Shown here piece by piece: positions 43,806 to 54,885 of a stretch of DNA of 64,000 nucleotides. The DNA lies in assembly GCA_963585895.1 (NCBI GenBank), contig OY757917.1, positions 104,086,346 to 104,150,345 on the forward strand. The letters run 5' to 3'. This stretch comes from Sepioteuthis lessoniana (lineage: Eukaryota; Mollusca; Cephalopoda; Myopsida; Loliginidae). Position numbers and translations under genes: made by a program. How positions within the stretch are numbered: position 1 is the first letter of the stretch; each line of letters starts with the position of its first letter. The notes beneath the pieces are model-generated. The model was not told where the DNA came from and did not search any database. It saw only the letters and a program-made list of their open reading frames with translations.

Positions 43806-44128
43806 TATTAAAGTACGGAATAAAGAAACTACAATTGTGGAGTATAAGATTATTTTAATTGGAATGGGCTTCGTGTTATGCACCTGTTAGAATAGAGTTT
43901 ACCAGTTATTTAACTAAACTCACTGTGTTGGGATATGTAACCGAAGATTTAAAGTGGGGTGACCTACAGGAATTAAGTCTCCCTGGAGACGGGTGCAAAA
44001 ATTCCTCAGTTCATTGCCGTGTGTCTTGAGAGTTACCTGGTAAATAACATAGCTATTGCATCTTTTAGAACGAAACTAACGGCCGATATTTACTCTAGAT
44101 TCTAATTTGGAGCGCTATACTGCTGGCA
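43806..44128. other. No recognised feature
   Basis: Nothing identifiable on either strand. Confidence 0.4.
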
Positions 44129-44152
44129 TTTTGCTGATTTCAATCAGCAAAA
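44129..44152. repeat. Perfect 24-bp palindrome
   Basis: TTTTGCTGATT, TC, AATCAGCAAAA: 11-bp arms with a 2-base centre, at the edge of the GC-rich repeat that follows. Confidence 0.85.
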
Positions 44153-44445
44153 TCCAGTTGATGGGACACACTTCAGCCGGCTGTGGTGTCAGTGGCACTG
44201 ATCTGGTCGGGTGTGTCTCGTCACTGGACATACCACGAGCCTCGGCGGGTTGGGGGAAGAGACTGTTCCCACAAGCTTTAACCCTCCTCTGAGGGTTAGG
44301 TTTATCGCCTGCCGCCTGAGGAGCCCTTTTTTATAGGAATGATGACGGGGCCCGAGGCATTTTTGGGAATGTCGGGCATGTCTAGACTACGGTGTTGTGC
44401 CACACTCGTCTGGTTGGTGGGACAGCCGACAAATACCACTGCACT
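44153..44445 (-). repeat. GC-rich dispersed repeat F, copy 1
   Basis: On the minus strand: GTGGTATTTGTCGGC, GTGTGGCACAACAC, AAAATGCCTCGGGCCCCGTC, CTCAGGCGGCAGGCGATAAA, GGAGGGTTAAAGCTTG. The same order occurs at 46900 and 47270. No polymerase III boxes or long frame recognised. Confidence 0.7.
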
Positions 44446-44517
44446 ACTGGCATTTTGGAAAACTATGTGTAATGATATTAGGTAGTGGTTGTATGTAATA
44501 TGCATATGAAAAAAATA

Positions 44518-44518
<1 letters not shown>

Positions 44519-44584
<66 letters not shown>
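44519..44584. repeat. (TA)n microsatellite, 66 bp
   Basis: The longest pure TA tract in the window. Confidence 0.95.
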
Positions 44585-44587
<3 letters not shown>

Positions 44588-45459
44588 TACTAAGTGGAAG
44601 AAGAAATTATAAAAAAAAGGACGATGAGATTTAAAAAAAAAAACTTATTTTGAGAAAATTATAATATACTCAGTAAATTTTCTTGATTGCTCAGTTTCCG
44701 TCAGTTAACCGAAGTTAAGTAGCAATGAGCCTTTTCAGTGCTAAGATGGTAGACCTTTTACTAACTGCAATTACTCTAAGTATCCTATGGCTTGTGTCCC
44801 AAACATAGCAAAGCTTACTGCTTTAAAGTAGACTTACAATCAAATCATATTGAAACTGATGGTTCGTGTCAAACGACGGAAGTTAAGCTTGTTTCGTACA
44901 TAAATTGGTGACCATTTAGTAACAACTGGTAATCCAAAGCTTAGGAAATAATATTAGTATTTTTATTGAAAGCTATTGACTTTTAGATTCAATCTTCTAC
45001 GTATATTACGAAAAGAATGTAGGATACAAATTTTGCCGACAGTAATTTGGCACTCTTTACCTGCTAAAGGCACTTTTAATTAAAGTATTTCTTGTCAGTC
45101 GTTTATTGGTAGTAACTCGTAAATATATTACATGTCTGAAGTGAATATTTGCTCCTAGCTTTTCCTATTCTACACACATTTCACCAGTAATGATATTATT
45201 AGTCTCGTACTAGCTGACAAGTATATTTTGCTGCAGCATCTGAACTTACAAATTTGACTGACTTATAGATTCAATACTTTTAATTCTAAAATATTGCAAA
45301 AAGATTAAATCTAATAAGATTCTATGTAGGTTATATTGGTTGCTATCATAAAATTTACAAACATGATTTTATATAAGATTGAAATGGATCTTATTTAGTT
45401 TTCTGTTATTCTCTGATGCTTAGAAAGTTTGTTTTGCGTGTCACTGCACTAAATAAATG
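44585..45459. other. AT-rich DNA, nothing recognised
   Basis: No frame above chance and no repeat match seen. Confidence 0.45.
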
Positions 45460-45545
45460 TGCATTGACCAGACCTCTCGGCCATTGACAAAATGTGACAC
45501 AGGGTCATTTTTTAAACCGTTTTAATTCAGATTTTCTTTAGAAGA
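45460..45545 (-). mobile_element. SINE family A fragment
   Basis: GTGACACAGGGTCATTTTTT then TTTTAATTCAGATTTTCTTT follow the family A 3' order. Confidence 0.5.
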
Positions 45546-45714
45546 AGGGGAAATCGGAGTATCATAGATTTTTCCACAAGTTTTCTTCGATTTCGAATTG
45601 AGAGGTTGTTCTTTTTCTTGACCAGTTGTCATAGCAACGTTAAATTGCCCTGTCTGTTGGGCTTAGATTACGCCAACTGTGACTATTGCCGAGTTCTAAT
45701 ACCCCTCTCCAGAA

Positions 45715-45870
45715 ATAGGAAGTCTTGAGCATGATACAAAACTAAATCTGGTTGTGAGACTCCACTGGGGGGGGGAGTGATAATCCCTTGATTGACATTA
45801 CTCCCATTTTCCTCCTTACTATGAGGGGTAGTATCATTTAAGGTCCCGTATTTTATGGTCCCATCATTGC
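45715..45870 (+). repeat. Fragment of composite-repeat head
   Basis: ACTAAATCTGGTTGTGAGAC, a G-rich change, ATTACTCCCATTTTCC and GTAGTATCATTTAAGGTCCC resemble the composite head in order; eroded. Confidence 0.45.
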
Positions 45871-46289
45871 GTTTAAAAAGATCAGTTTTAAATAATATAC
45901 GTATTCAATAGACGGTGTTGAAAATAAATAAAAAATCTGGAGAAACAACTATAGAAAAGTAAATATCAACGAACATGATTCCCTAACCACCTGACAGTAA
46001 ATAACCCAAGACATATTTTATCGTAAAGGATCCCTGGATTTCCTGAAAATGTTGAGTTTGACCTTTGTAAATTGAATTCAGTGTGGACTTGATACAAATG
46101 TAGGTTGTAAAAATGTTTTTTGTGTTTTGCTTTTGTCTGTGTTAATGCAGCTTAATCTTGCCTTGTTTATAACTATGAACAATTGCCTCTTGGTTATTAG
46201 TTTACAACATCGAAAAGATTTGCTGATTTAAAATGTTCATTCAATTCACTGTGTATATTTATTCAAAAATGACGTCACAAGAATAATTC
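45871..46289. other. No recognised feature
   Basis: AT-rich DNA. Confidence 0.4.
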
Positions 46290-46515
46290 GACACGATTGC
46301 AATTTTAAGCAGAGTAAAGCTGGTTTGAATTCAGAGCATTTTTTCCAAAACTGATTGCCTAATAAAGGCTTTAACTATTTACTCTTTAGGGAAAAAGATG
46401 GATTCATACCCTTCCAAAAAGATATTAGCGCGAAGTGAAACACAAACATCCTCGTCTTGGATTTGAACTCAGATCACCAATTCCATTTCCAATTCACAAT
46501 GTCTTGCTGAAGTAC
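46290..46515 (-). mobile_element. SINE family A, diverged
   Basis: Minus-strand B-box-like GAGTTCAAATCCAAGACGAG, then body words (GTGTTTCACTTCGCGC, GGATTCATACC complement) and TTTGAATTCAGAGCATTT. Confidence 0.65.
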
Positions 46516-46889
46516 GACATCAATCACTTTCTCATCTGGTTACACTTGATTGCAACGTTTGCTTTCAAAACGAGGCTCTGCTCAGTATGCAACTTCCAAC
46601 AAAACTGAGACTTACAGTTGTATAATCTTTCATTCATACACTACAGTAGCCAGAGTCCCACCTGCCTTCCAAATATCAATTATTGCTCTGCTGTTGCCAA
46701 GATTTGGTTCTTTCTATTTAACGATGATTTTAATTAGTATGGAAGCGGTAACAAGATTCTTCTTCCCCAGTTTGTCTTTCAAACATTGGATATCTACAAG
46801 ATTTTGTTTTGAGTTAACTTAGTGTCAGCATTGTTCAAAAACGAGTGGTCTTTGACGAACACCCCACCTGACTAACGTGTGAAACACAA
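46516..46889. other. No recognised feature
   Basis: A 90-codon frame (46550-46822) lacks a recognisable domain. Confidence 0.35.
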
Positions 46890-47545
46890 GGTTTTTTTTA
46901 GGTGGGTCCGGGCGCAGAGCCGAAGCCCAGACACGCTCAGCGACTCCAAAAATACCTCGAGCCCCGTCGGCATTTCCCCAAAAAAGAGTGCCTCAGGCAC
47001 CAGACGATAAACCCGGCCCCTCCAAGGAGGGTTAGAGCCTGGGCGGACGGTCCCCTGAGACTTGGGGATGCCGTTCAAGGCGCGCATCGACCGACTGCTA
47101 CCGAAAACCAGGACACACGCAACCAGATCTGTGCTCGCCCGAACACAGCCGATCAAAGTGTGTCTCGATAAACGGTGAGGCAACGTCTGTAAAAAAAAAA
47201 AAAAATAAAAACGGGCGAGCCGGTATTTGTCATACGCTCCACCGAGTTTGGCACAATGCTATTTTTAGGTGGGTCCGGGCACAGGACCGAAGCCTACACG
47301 CACCCGGCGGTCCGAAAATGCTTTGGGCCGTCGGCATTTCCTTAAAGAGGGGTGCCTCAGGTGCCAGGCGATAAATCCAACCCAACCAAGTGGGCTAAAG
47401 CCTGAAGAGACGGTCCCCAAAGGCTTTAGGATGCCGGTCATTAACGACTGCCACTCGATGAAGGACACATCCGGTCGGAACGTGACTCGCCAACCGAAAT
47501 GTGTCCCAGTCAAGTAGCATAATGCTTGCGGGCGAGCCTTATGAC
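46890..47545 (+). repeat. GC-rich dispersed repeat F, copies 2 and 3 in tandem
   Basis: Two copies start at TAGGTGGGTCCGGGC (46899 and 47265), a period of about 366 bp. Shared words: GAGCCGAAGCC/GGACCGAAGCC, GTCGGCATTTCC, GTGCCTCAGG, CGATAAA, GACGGTCCCC. An A run (47190-47204) ends the first copy, then ACGGGCGAGCC, which recurs after copy 3 as GCGGGCGAGCC. The open frames of 80-100 codons in it are GC-driven and differ between copies. Confidence 0.75.
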
Positions 47546-47574
47546 GGAAATAATTGCATATCTATATTTTTACC

Positions 47575-47755
47575 AACCCCACGCACGAGGTAAATTTTTA
47601 AAGTCGTGTTTTCCAGATTTGAATACAAAGTTTCTCTTTTATCCCGATTGCCATACTGATGTCACCACGACGACTTACCTATTGCTTAAGGGAGAATAGT
47701 CGGCTATAGACCTTTTTTATAAGGATATTAGCGCTATGTGATCTCAAGTCTCCGT
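47575..47755 (-). mobile_element. SINE family A, strongly diverged
   Basis: GATTTGAATACAAAGTTTCT, GGGAGAATAGTCGG and GATATTAGCGCTATGTGA keep the family order; the head is missing. Confidence 0.5.
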
Positions 47756-48020
47756 GTGTATTTTACTCTACGATAACAAACGACAGGCATCTGTAGACAA
47801 TGAATGCACAACCAACGCAAAGATTGATATTTAAAGACTCGAACTCACTCATGTAGGTTTGCTAGTCTAGATTCCTAACCATTACACCACCAGAGGTGCC
47901 CGTGTATACACATAAGGTATTCTAAGTCCTGCTGAAACGGTGTATTTTACTCTACGATAACAAACCACAGGCATCTGTACACAATGAATGCACAACCAAC
48001 GCAAAGATTGATATTTAAAG
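47756..48020. repeat. 81-bp direct duplication around a tRNA-like insert
   Basis: 47756-47836 and 47940-48020 are direct repeats with only two or three mismatches (GTGTATTTTACTCTACGATA ... GATTGATATTTAAAG). The 103 bp between them, on the minus strand, carry GGTGGTGTAATGGTTAGGAA (A-box) and GAGTGAGTTCGAGTC (B-box), ending right after the B box. A nearly identical insert without the 81-bp repeats lies at 49258-49365. Confidence 0.8.
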
Positions 48021-48194
48021 CCCACGTAAACTGCTATTAATAAAAATACTCATTTGGAATAAAGAATGACGATTTCCGCTCGAAAATTTTAGCTAGATGT
48101 AATCTGAAATCAATATTTTACTTGTGCCGTTCAAAGGTTTACTTGGTAAATAACAATAAATTATCCAGTATCAAAGCAGAGTACACGAAGCATT

Positions 48195-48288
48195 GTGGCT
48201 TACTTGCTGGACTGCAATATGAAGTAAGCGAGTTCGAAATCTAGTCGCGCTATTATATTTACTTTCAGACTAATACTCTTGAGAAAGG
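48195..48288 (+). mobile_element. SINE family B head, cut by a mariner fragment
   Basis: GAAGTAAGCGAGTTCGAAAT then CTAGTCGCGC, CAGACTAATACTC and GAGAAAGGTA match family B. At that TA the mariner end TACGAGG begins. Confidence 0.6.
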
Positions 48289-48427
48289 TACGAGGGGCGT
48301 AAGATAAGTTTCCAGACGTTTTTCCGTCTGGGCACTTTTATTGATAGTACACCCATGAAACTCTAGTCCCCTTCGAAGTATACTCCTCCGGCTGCAATGC
48401 ACTTATTGTACTATTTCAATAACTTTT
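48289..48427 (-). mobile_element. Mariner terminal fragment
   Basis: TACGAGGGGCGTAAGATAAG, GGGCACTTTTATTGATAGTA and CCGGCTGCAATGCACTTATT match the left end of the mariners; the rest is lost. Confidence 0.8.
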
Positions 48428-49257
48428 TATTATTTAAAACAGATCTCTTTGACTCATAGATGGTACTCCAACAAGTATTACCCATTCGAGTCAAAGTAGA
48501 CCTTGAAATAATGGTAATATAGCGGCACTCGAAAATAACAGAGCTCTAAAAACTATTGCCACCCGATTGGATGTAATCTAGTGTCACACCTAGGATGCCC
48601 TTTTCTGTGGTCTACTTAAAACTATGCAGAGGATATCAAAAGAAATTTATTCTTTAAAAGATTTTGACACACAAGGTTCACATTATTGATTGCTTTTAAC
48701 TTCATTTCAACCCGTCTAAAATTATCTCTATGTTAGGGAATCCCATTCATTGTATGCTCATAGTTACATTGTTATGTATATCTTATGAATTTTTTTGCAC
48801 AGTTATATGATGTCAAATAGTTTTGCACATAATTGTACATAGTTTCAAGTAACAACTAATAAGCATTATTTGTTAATAATTATAGCTTCAAAAACTATTC
48901 TCAGTACATATAATGTACATTTATTTGGGGTCAATATTCTATGTAATTTTTATAATTTCCAAAAGGTTTTTTGGCACATGAGTGTCGAATACAAATAATT
49001 CCCAAGCAGATCTTTTTGACACCTGGGAGGGTCCCTAACAGGTACTACTTCTTTTGATCAGGATGGACCTGGAAGTAATACTCAACACGCGTCTGATTTT
49101 CTTTATTGTATAATTACCATCCGATAAAGTTTAGAGATATCCCAAAGATACTTCTTTTATGAGTCTTACCCCTTTACAGTGCATACACATGACGTAGTAA
49201 TTTACAAAGCTTTTTGCCTACATGTGAAACAAGGCCGAATGAATGGGGTACCCAATA
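48428..49257. repeat. Eroded composite-repeat fragments and AT-rich DNA
   Basis: 48440-48530 (CAAAGTAGACCTTGAAATAA) and 48990-49105 (GGATGGACCTGGAAGTAATA) recall the AGTC-GACCTGGAAGTAAT words of the composite head. The rest is unrecognised. Confidence 0.35.
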
Positions 49258-49365
49258 AGACTCGAACTCACTCATGTAGGTTTGCTAGTCTAGATTCCTA
49301 ACCATTACACCACCAGAGGTGCCCATGTATACACATAAGGTATTCTAAGTCCTGCTGAAACGGTG
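49258..49365 (-). mobile_element. Short tRNA-like insert, second copy
   Basis: Nearly identical to 47835-47942 (one G/A difference at CCCATGTATACAC). Minus strand A-box GTGTAATGGTTAGGAATC and B-box GAGTTCGAGTC. It is truncated after the B box, so it is not a functional tRNA gene. Confidence 0.7.
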
Positions 49366-50309
49366 AAAACAATTTGTCTTTTTTATACACTTTTGTAACC
49401 TATTTATTTTGAAGACACTCCGCATTATAATTTTCTAAGCTTGTGCAAATTTACCAGGAGTCTTTAAAGTATTCTATATTGTATTTAGTGTCATAAATTT
49501 CAACGTTTTTTAACGCCATCGTTCGGAAAAGTAAGAAGCCGTAATGTTGTTTACTGTCACATCTAGGGTTTCTGAACAACCCGTGAGCTGCTTTCCATCT
49601 GATCTTGCTGGCTGTTACGCGATAATGAAAAAGTGTTGTTCATTATCGCAGACGATCAACCATTTTTCATTTCTCATGATCGATTTTGAGAAAAGAACAT
49701 TACGATAAAAATTAGACGAGACGGTTCAAAAAGTTAGTGAGTGAATATGTGACGGGATGTTATTCTTAATAGTGCCCAGAGATTTACCTATTTTTGATCG
49801 TGTTTTACATTCCTCACTTGATTTATGATTGGCTATTCGTAATTAAGTTATTATTTAGCCTGTAAGAGATTCAGTATAAAAACGTGCATCTTTGGATAAT
49901 TTAGTAAGTTTATTGGGAGAGATGTTGGTGATATGCAGCCAGTCTTTTTACATTAAGTTGTTAGCTAAGAAATATGGTATTGCTGGGCCTCAAAGAAAGT
50001 TGGCAAAGACAAAGATATACAGATGGTTACGAGTTCATAAGAAAGGGAAAGAAATCATCGAAAAATCCCACTCTGTTTATTATTGATATTTTAATATGCC
50101 TTCGGGAGTGATCTAAAAAATGTGAAGTGGGATTCGTTATTCACGACTCGATAAAAAAAGAATCAATGTTTGATAAATCGTAACCCAATCCCCCAAAATT
50201 ATCTTTACAATCATATTTAAGCGGTAATCCCTACATTTTTGGTAGCACTACCAATGTTTAAAGAACCAATGTATTGATATACATATTTATCTCATCACTC
50301 CTCAATGAG
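49366..50309. other. No recognised feature
   Basis: A 64-codon frame (49892-50086) reads as compositionally normal but matches nothing I know. Confidence 0.35.
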
Positions 50310-50545
50310 CAGTATTTGACACAACTTCAATATTTAAGCGGATTACAGCTGGTTTGAATTCAGAATTTTCCTTCTCCTACAATGGTTGCCTAACGATTGC
50401 TAAAGAACTCAGTGTGCCATAATATCTACCCAGAACATATTAATTCCTGCCTTTTCAAAGAGCATTAGTGAAAATTGCAGAGCAAACAGGATTTGAACGC
50501 GAGTTACTGATTCTGTTCCCTTCGATAACAACCGTTATATTAAGT
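50310..50545 (-). mobile_element. SINE family A, diverged
   Basis: TTTGACACAACTTCAATATT, GGTTTGAATTCAGAATTTTC and GGATTTGAACGCGAGTTACT follow family A order. Confidence 0.65.
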
Positions 50546-50731
50546 GTGCTTTCATTACTACTTCATCCGCAAATTGAAAAAAATACTGATAGCTGCTTTA
50601 TACGTAAATTGTACAGAGTACTCTTCGCTGCTTTGTACATACATCGGACACAGTACATATTGCTGCTTCATACGTTACTTGCACACAGTAATGTTTGCTG
50701 CTTTATGACTGATGCAGTATCATGATTTGGA

Positions 50732-51021
50732 GGTGCCCGTGGTGTAATGGTTATCGCCGTAGGAAATGGACACGGTGACACAAGTTCAAATCCTGGACGA
50801 GACTGATTGCATTTCACATAGCACTAATACTCTTGGGAAAGGTATGAATCCAATTATTCTCCCTCCAGCTATGGGTAAATAGTAGGACAGACTAGGTTCT
50901 TCAGCCTTGGTGAGGCAACTAGTCTAGGAGAAGGAAAACTCTGAATTCAAACCTGTTATACACCGCTTAAAAACTGACCTTGTGTCATATCCTGCCCGAG
51001 CGGAGGGGTTGGGTAAATAGG
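50732..51021 (+). mobile_element. tRNA-derived SINE, family A, well preserved
   Basis: Head CCGTGGTGTAATGGTTATCG (A-box region) and AGTTCAAATCCTGGACGAG (B-box region), then GATTGCATTTCACATAGCAC, the body, ACCTTGTGTCATATCCTGCC and GGGGTTGGGTAAATAG. The clearest sense-strand copy of the family. Confidence 0.88.
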
Positions 51022-51163
51022 ATGATTCGGTGTCACTGAATACAAATTTCATCAGATAAATCTTGAAGTAGCTGTGTAATTTAATGAATCAGAAATTACC
51101 CCGATATCGTCAGCTGCAGGTTGAGGAAATGCAGATGTCACAGAAATCTTTAGGGGAGAATTT

Positions 51164-52067
51164 CCGAGGAACATTAAATAAGTTTCCAGACTTTTTTCGT
51201 ACGGGCACTTTTATTGATAGTACACACATGAAACTCAAGTCCCCTTCGAAGTATACTCCTCGGACTGCAATGCACTTATTGTACTATTTCAACAACTTCT
51301 GGAAGACTCCATGGAGGTCCTCTTCTGTGAGCGTGTCAGTGACCTTCGTCACAGCCTCTTTCATCTCCTCAATTGTCTCATAACGACAGCCTCTGAGCTT
51401 AGGGAATAACCAAAAGTCACAGGGAGCAAGGGATGGACTATAGGGACGGTGAGGAACTGTGTTGATGCCCATCTTGGTCAAATAGTCTGTGACAAGGATG
51501 GAGTTGTGGACTGGTGTATTGTCCTGCTGGAAATGCCACTGACCCGATTTGAAAAGTGCTGTCCTCTTCACAAGGAATCTCTTCTTGAACTCCCTTAAAA
51601 CCTCAACATAGTAACCCTAACCCTAACCCTTTGACCAATCAACTCTGGTCTATTGACTTCCTTATTCCTCCCTCACCTCTCATCATCCCTCCCATACTCC
51701 CTGCCTTCCTTGAATCTCTTATGCTACTCAAAAACCGATGCTCGATTTATGCAAGATACTCCAAAGGCAGTCTGAAGCATTCCATATGTTTCTGTGGTAT
51801 TTTTTCCAAGTTTAAAACAGAATTTCTTTGGTATCGTTCTTCTAAAGTGTCAGATTTCATTTTTGAAATTCACCAGCTGTGACAATCAGGCTTTAGTAGG
51901 GTGTATTCTTATTGCTGCTGTAGCTGTTCCTTTCAATGTGATATCATAAAAATAGGTCAGTCATCTCATAACATGTATAGCAATAACATACTGAATTTTC
52001 AAGAGTCTATGACACTTTTAAATGTCCCTGCCAAGAAAGTCTGGAAACTTATTGAAAGCACCACGTA
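51164..52067 (-). mobile_element. Internally deleted mariner, copy 3
   Basis: Ends AACATTAAATAAGTTTCCAG (left) and GGAAACTTATTGAAAGCACC (right). Minus-strand C-terminal reading: GQWHFQQDNTPVHNSILV (D2), SPSLAPCDFWLFPKLRG (D3), EEDLHGVFQKLLK. The D1 region is deleted; the junction 51612-51630 reads TAACCCTAACCCTAACCCT. It has no D1, so it cannot be autonomous. Confidence 0.85.
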
Positions 52068-52440
52068 GATGCCGAACAAAGTGTCTAGTGTGAGAAGCCT
52101 ACCTGGCATGAATATAGGGCTTGTCTGCTGGAGGAAGGAATCTTACAGACTGGTAGAGAATGTGATAAGATACGTGCCATGCGAGTAATCAGGCCTCAAA
52201 GATTCGGAACGAAATAAATTTTATTCGCTGTAGAATTAGCAGGAAACTGACATTTCCTTCCACACGATCAAAAAACATAGAGACCTGCAATTCATACTTC
52301 GCAAATTGTATCTAAAATTATTAAGTTTCTCTTTTGTAGACTTGGTGCCAACGTTTCGACTCACTAAAAAGTAATCACGGATCATTCAAGACGATCACCA
52401 AACAAAGAACGCTAACGAATTTGAACGGGGTTTCACAGAT
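52068..52440. other. Unrecognised DNA with a Penelope-type terminal word
   Basis: At 52350-52370 the minus strand reads GAGTCGAAACGTTGGCACC, resembling Penelope-type termini, without a CTGATGA core. Confidence 0.3.
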
Positions 52441-53746
52441 GAGAAGTCGTTCAAAACGTTAAAAGCCTCAGTCCTGAGGGAATCGTAGAAACAAGAGTTT
52501 TTTTTACTTGTGCACTATATAGTTCCACTTGACTTCAATGCATTTGGTCCATCTATGCATAAGCATTGAAATCCCATCACAAAAGAAAATGCTACACTGG
52601 TTCTATCCGCCCACCAAAAAAAAAAAAAAAATTCCTCCTCTGTACATATGACCGCATCATTGCTTCCAAATGGGTGATAATGCATGTGGGAATTAGAGTT
52701 TACGAAACAAGAAGTCGGATGAACCTAAATCTGATGAGTAAAGAGGAAGGATTAACTATTCAAAGATATAGTTGATTGCTTCAGCTTCAGCAGGCTGAGC
52801 AGCACGAATAGGCGCGTTATCCTGGAGCAAAAAGCGCACATACGCTCTGGGTTTTAACTTTATTGCTTCCTTCAGTTGTCTCAATTCTGATGCATAGTAC
52901 TGTCCATAAATAGTTTTCCCTTTTCCATGTAGTGTATCATGAATACGCCTTCAGAATCCTAAAAAATCAGAAGCCATAATATTGCCAATATATGATGCCT
53001 GCTTGCAATTCTTGGGGGTCAGACAACAAGAGCGTTCCTACTATTTTTAAAAAAAATCTTTGGTTCATGAATGAAGTGGTGAATTCGGTTTTCTTCTAGT
53101 TACTAATTTGCGGTGGACATTCTGAAAGGTTGCTTGAAAGCAAGTCAGACATGTCCTGAAAATGTAAACCCTCTTCAACTTGTTGTCTGATATCAAAATT
53201 TTTGGAACCCATCTTGCAAACTGTTTGCTCATCCCCAAGATTTCAGTTAAAACAATGAAGACTGGAGCAGAAGTATTGCCTACGGACTTAGGTATCTACT
53301 GGACAGAAATACATCTGTTATCCAAAACCATAGAGTGATTGGTATAGACTTGTTCATCAATGTTCTAGGTTTTTTGGAATAACCTGACCGAGAGTCAGCT
53401 TCTGGGTTCTCCCTGCACAGTTGATTTGCGCCGTTCACTTCTTCACAGTTTCATAGAGAGGGAAATCCTCAGCAAATATCTGTACCAGGTCCTTATGAAT
53501 TTCTTTGTGGGTGGGTGGGGGGTCATACATTTCTTTAAAAGATACTTTGAGACGCCTCGGGCCTCGGGTCCACTTTTAAACTTATCTCACGCTAATTATT
53601 TTTTTGTGGGTCTAACCTGCACAAAAATTAAAAGCGAAATTTGAGCAATTTTTCTAGTTTTATAAGAATTGTGTTGAAAAAGCAAAAATAGTCAGCTATG
53701 GTTCTTCTGCTTGAACGTGGCTTATAACATTTGAACGACCCTCGTA
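52441..53746 (-). pseudogene. Mariner lineage 2, full-length but decayed
   Basis: 1306 bp, the usual mariner length. Ends GAGAAGTCGTTCAAAACGTT (left) and AACATTTGAACGACCCTCG then TA (right). On the minus strand it keeps LLQDNAPIRAAQ (D2) and YSSDLGSSDFLF (D3), with many stops and shifts. An A run at 52617-52631 lies inside. Related to 21721-22490. Confidence 0.75.
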
Positions 53747-54299
53747 CTATAGCTTGCATGTTTGAATATATTTTTTATCTTCAGTATAAGAGACAGTAGG
53801 AGTGTTTATTTTTCAATCAAACCTTGTGTCTATGTTATTTGCTGGCAAGGGATTAAAGTTATGAATATCACTAGCTTTTAGGCGTCCTTTTGAAGTAATC
53901 ACTGAAGAGCAAATCTCATAAACACTGATGGTCCGCCAAAAAAAAAAAAAAAATGAAACATTGAAAAATGTCGATATTTGTTCCTATTTTCTTTCTTTAT
54001 TTTTGTCACTGCTTTTTATCTTTTTAATTGTTTCAAATTTTAATCCACACTTTCCCTTCGAATGTTCTTTGATTGTTATTACCGCCCTCTCTTCTTTCTT
54101 TCTTTCTTTCTTTCCATCTTTTTTACTTTACTTTTTCTTTTCTTCTTTTTTTCTTTTCTGCACTTTATTTTTCTTTCTTTCCGATCAATTACTTTTTTAT
54201 TTTTTTCTTCATTTGCTCAGCCATTTTGCTGTTTTTTTTTTTTTAAATCTTTTAGCCACATGACTTAATTCCTTCTCTCTTTCATTCCTTGGCAAGAAT

Positions 54300-54545
54300 T
54301 GCTGTAACGTTGCAGCTAAGTTGTTGGAATATGACCTCATAGTAAATGATTTCGAACTCCATTTGCGCCGTACCGTTCATTTTTGGATTAATGCTCTTAG
54401 AAAAGGTTGGACACCCTTATTCCTTTCGATATCGGTCAAATAGTACCATTTCTGTCCTTCCACAAAGATGGCTGATGCAATAACCCACGAAGGTTTATAT
54501 GCTATAAAAAAGAAATCAAACCGAACTGAACGAAACCTTAATTTC
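54300..54545 (+). mobile_element. SINE family B, diverged
   Basis: GATTTCGAACTCCATTTGCG (B-box region), TTAATGCTCTTAGAAAAGG, CAAATAGTACCATTTCTGTC, AACCCACGAAGGTTTATATG and an AAACCGAACTGAACG tail. Confidence 0.7.
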
Positions 54546-54885
54546 CAACATTTTCAGTTTTAAAATCTTTCCTTCTCTATTCTTCATTTCCCTTTTTTCA
54601 TACCACCTAATTTTTGGTCAAATTTTACATTTCTTTTCTTCTTATTTCTCTAATTCATCTTTCTTTTCAACTTTTAACCCTTTAAGATCTACTTGATTCT
54701 TAGTTTTTAAAAAAAGTTTTCCTTTTTTTCATTGGTTCTTTCCTTATTTCTCTACTTTTTTTCTTTTGTTCGTTTCAACCTTTTCTTTGAATTCATTTCC
54801 TTAATTCCTTCCTTATCCTCACAACTTTTTTTCTATTTCGCTTTAGCCTTTTCTTCCTGCTTTCAGTATACTTCTTTATTTCGTG

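Noticed and set aside
46902-47171. 89-codon and 103-codon frames in the GC-rich repeat as genes
   Set aside because: Frames are not conserved between the copies; explained by high GC.
50732-50805. Functional tRNA gene
   Set aside because: A and B boxes are present but there is no acceptor stem closure and the sequence continues as a repeated SINE body.
51612-51630. Telomere or interstitial telomeric array
   Set aside because: Only three TTAGGG units, always at the same mariner junction; not a chromosome end.
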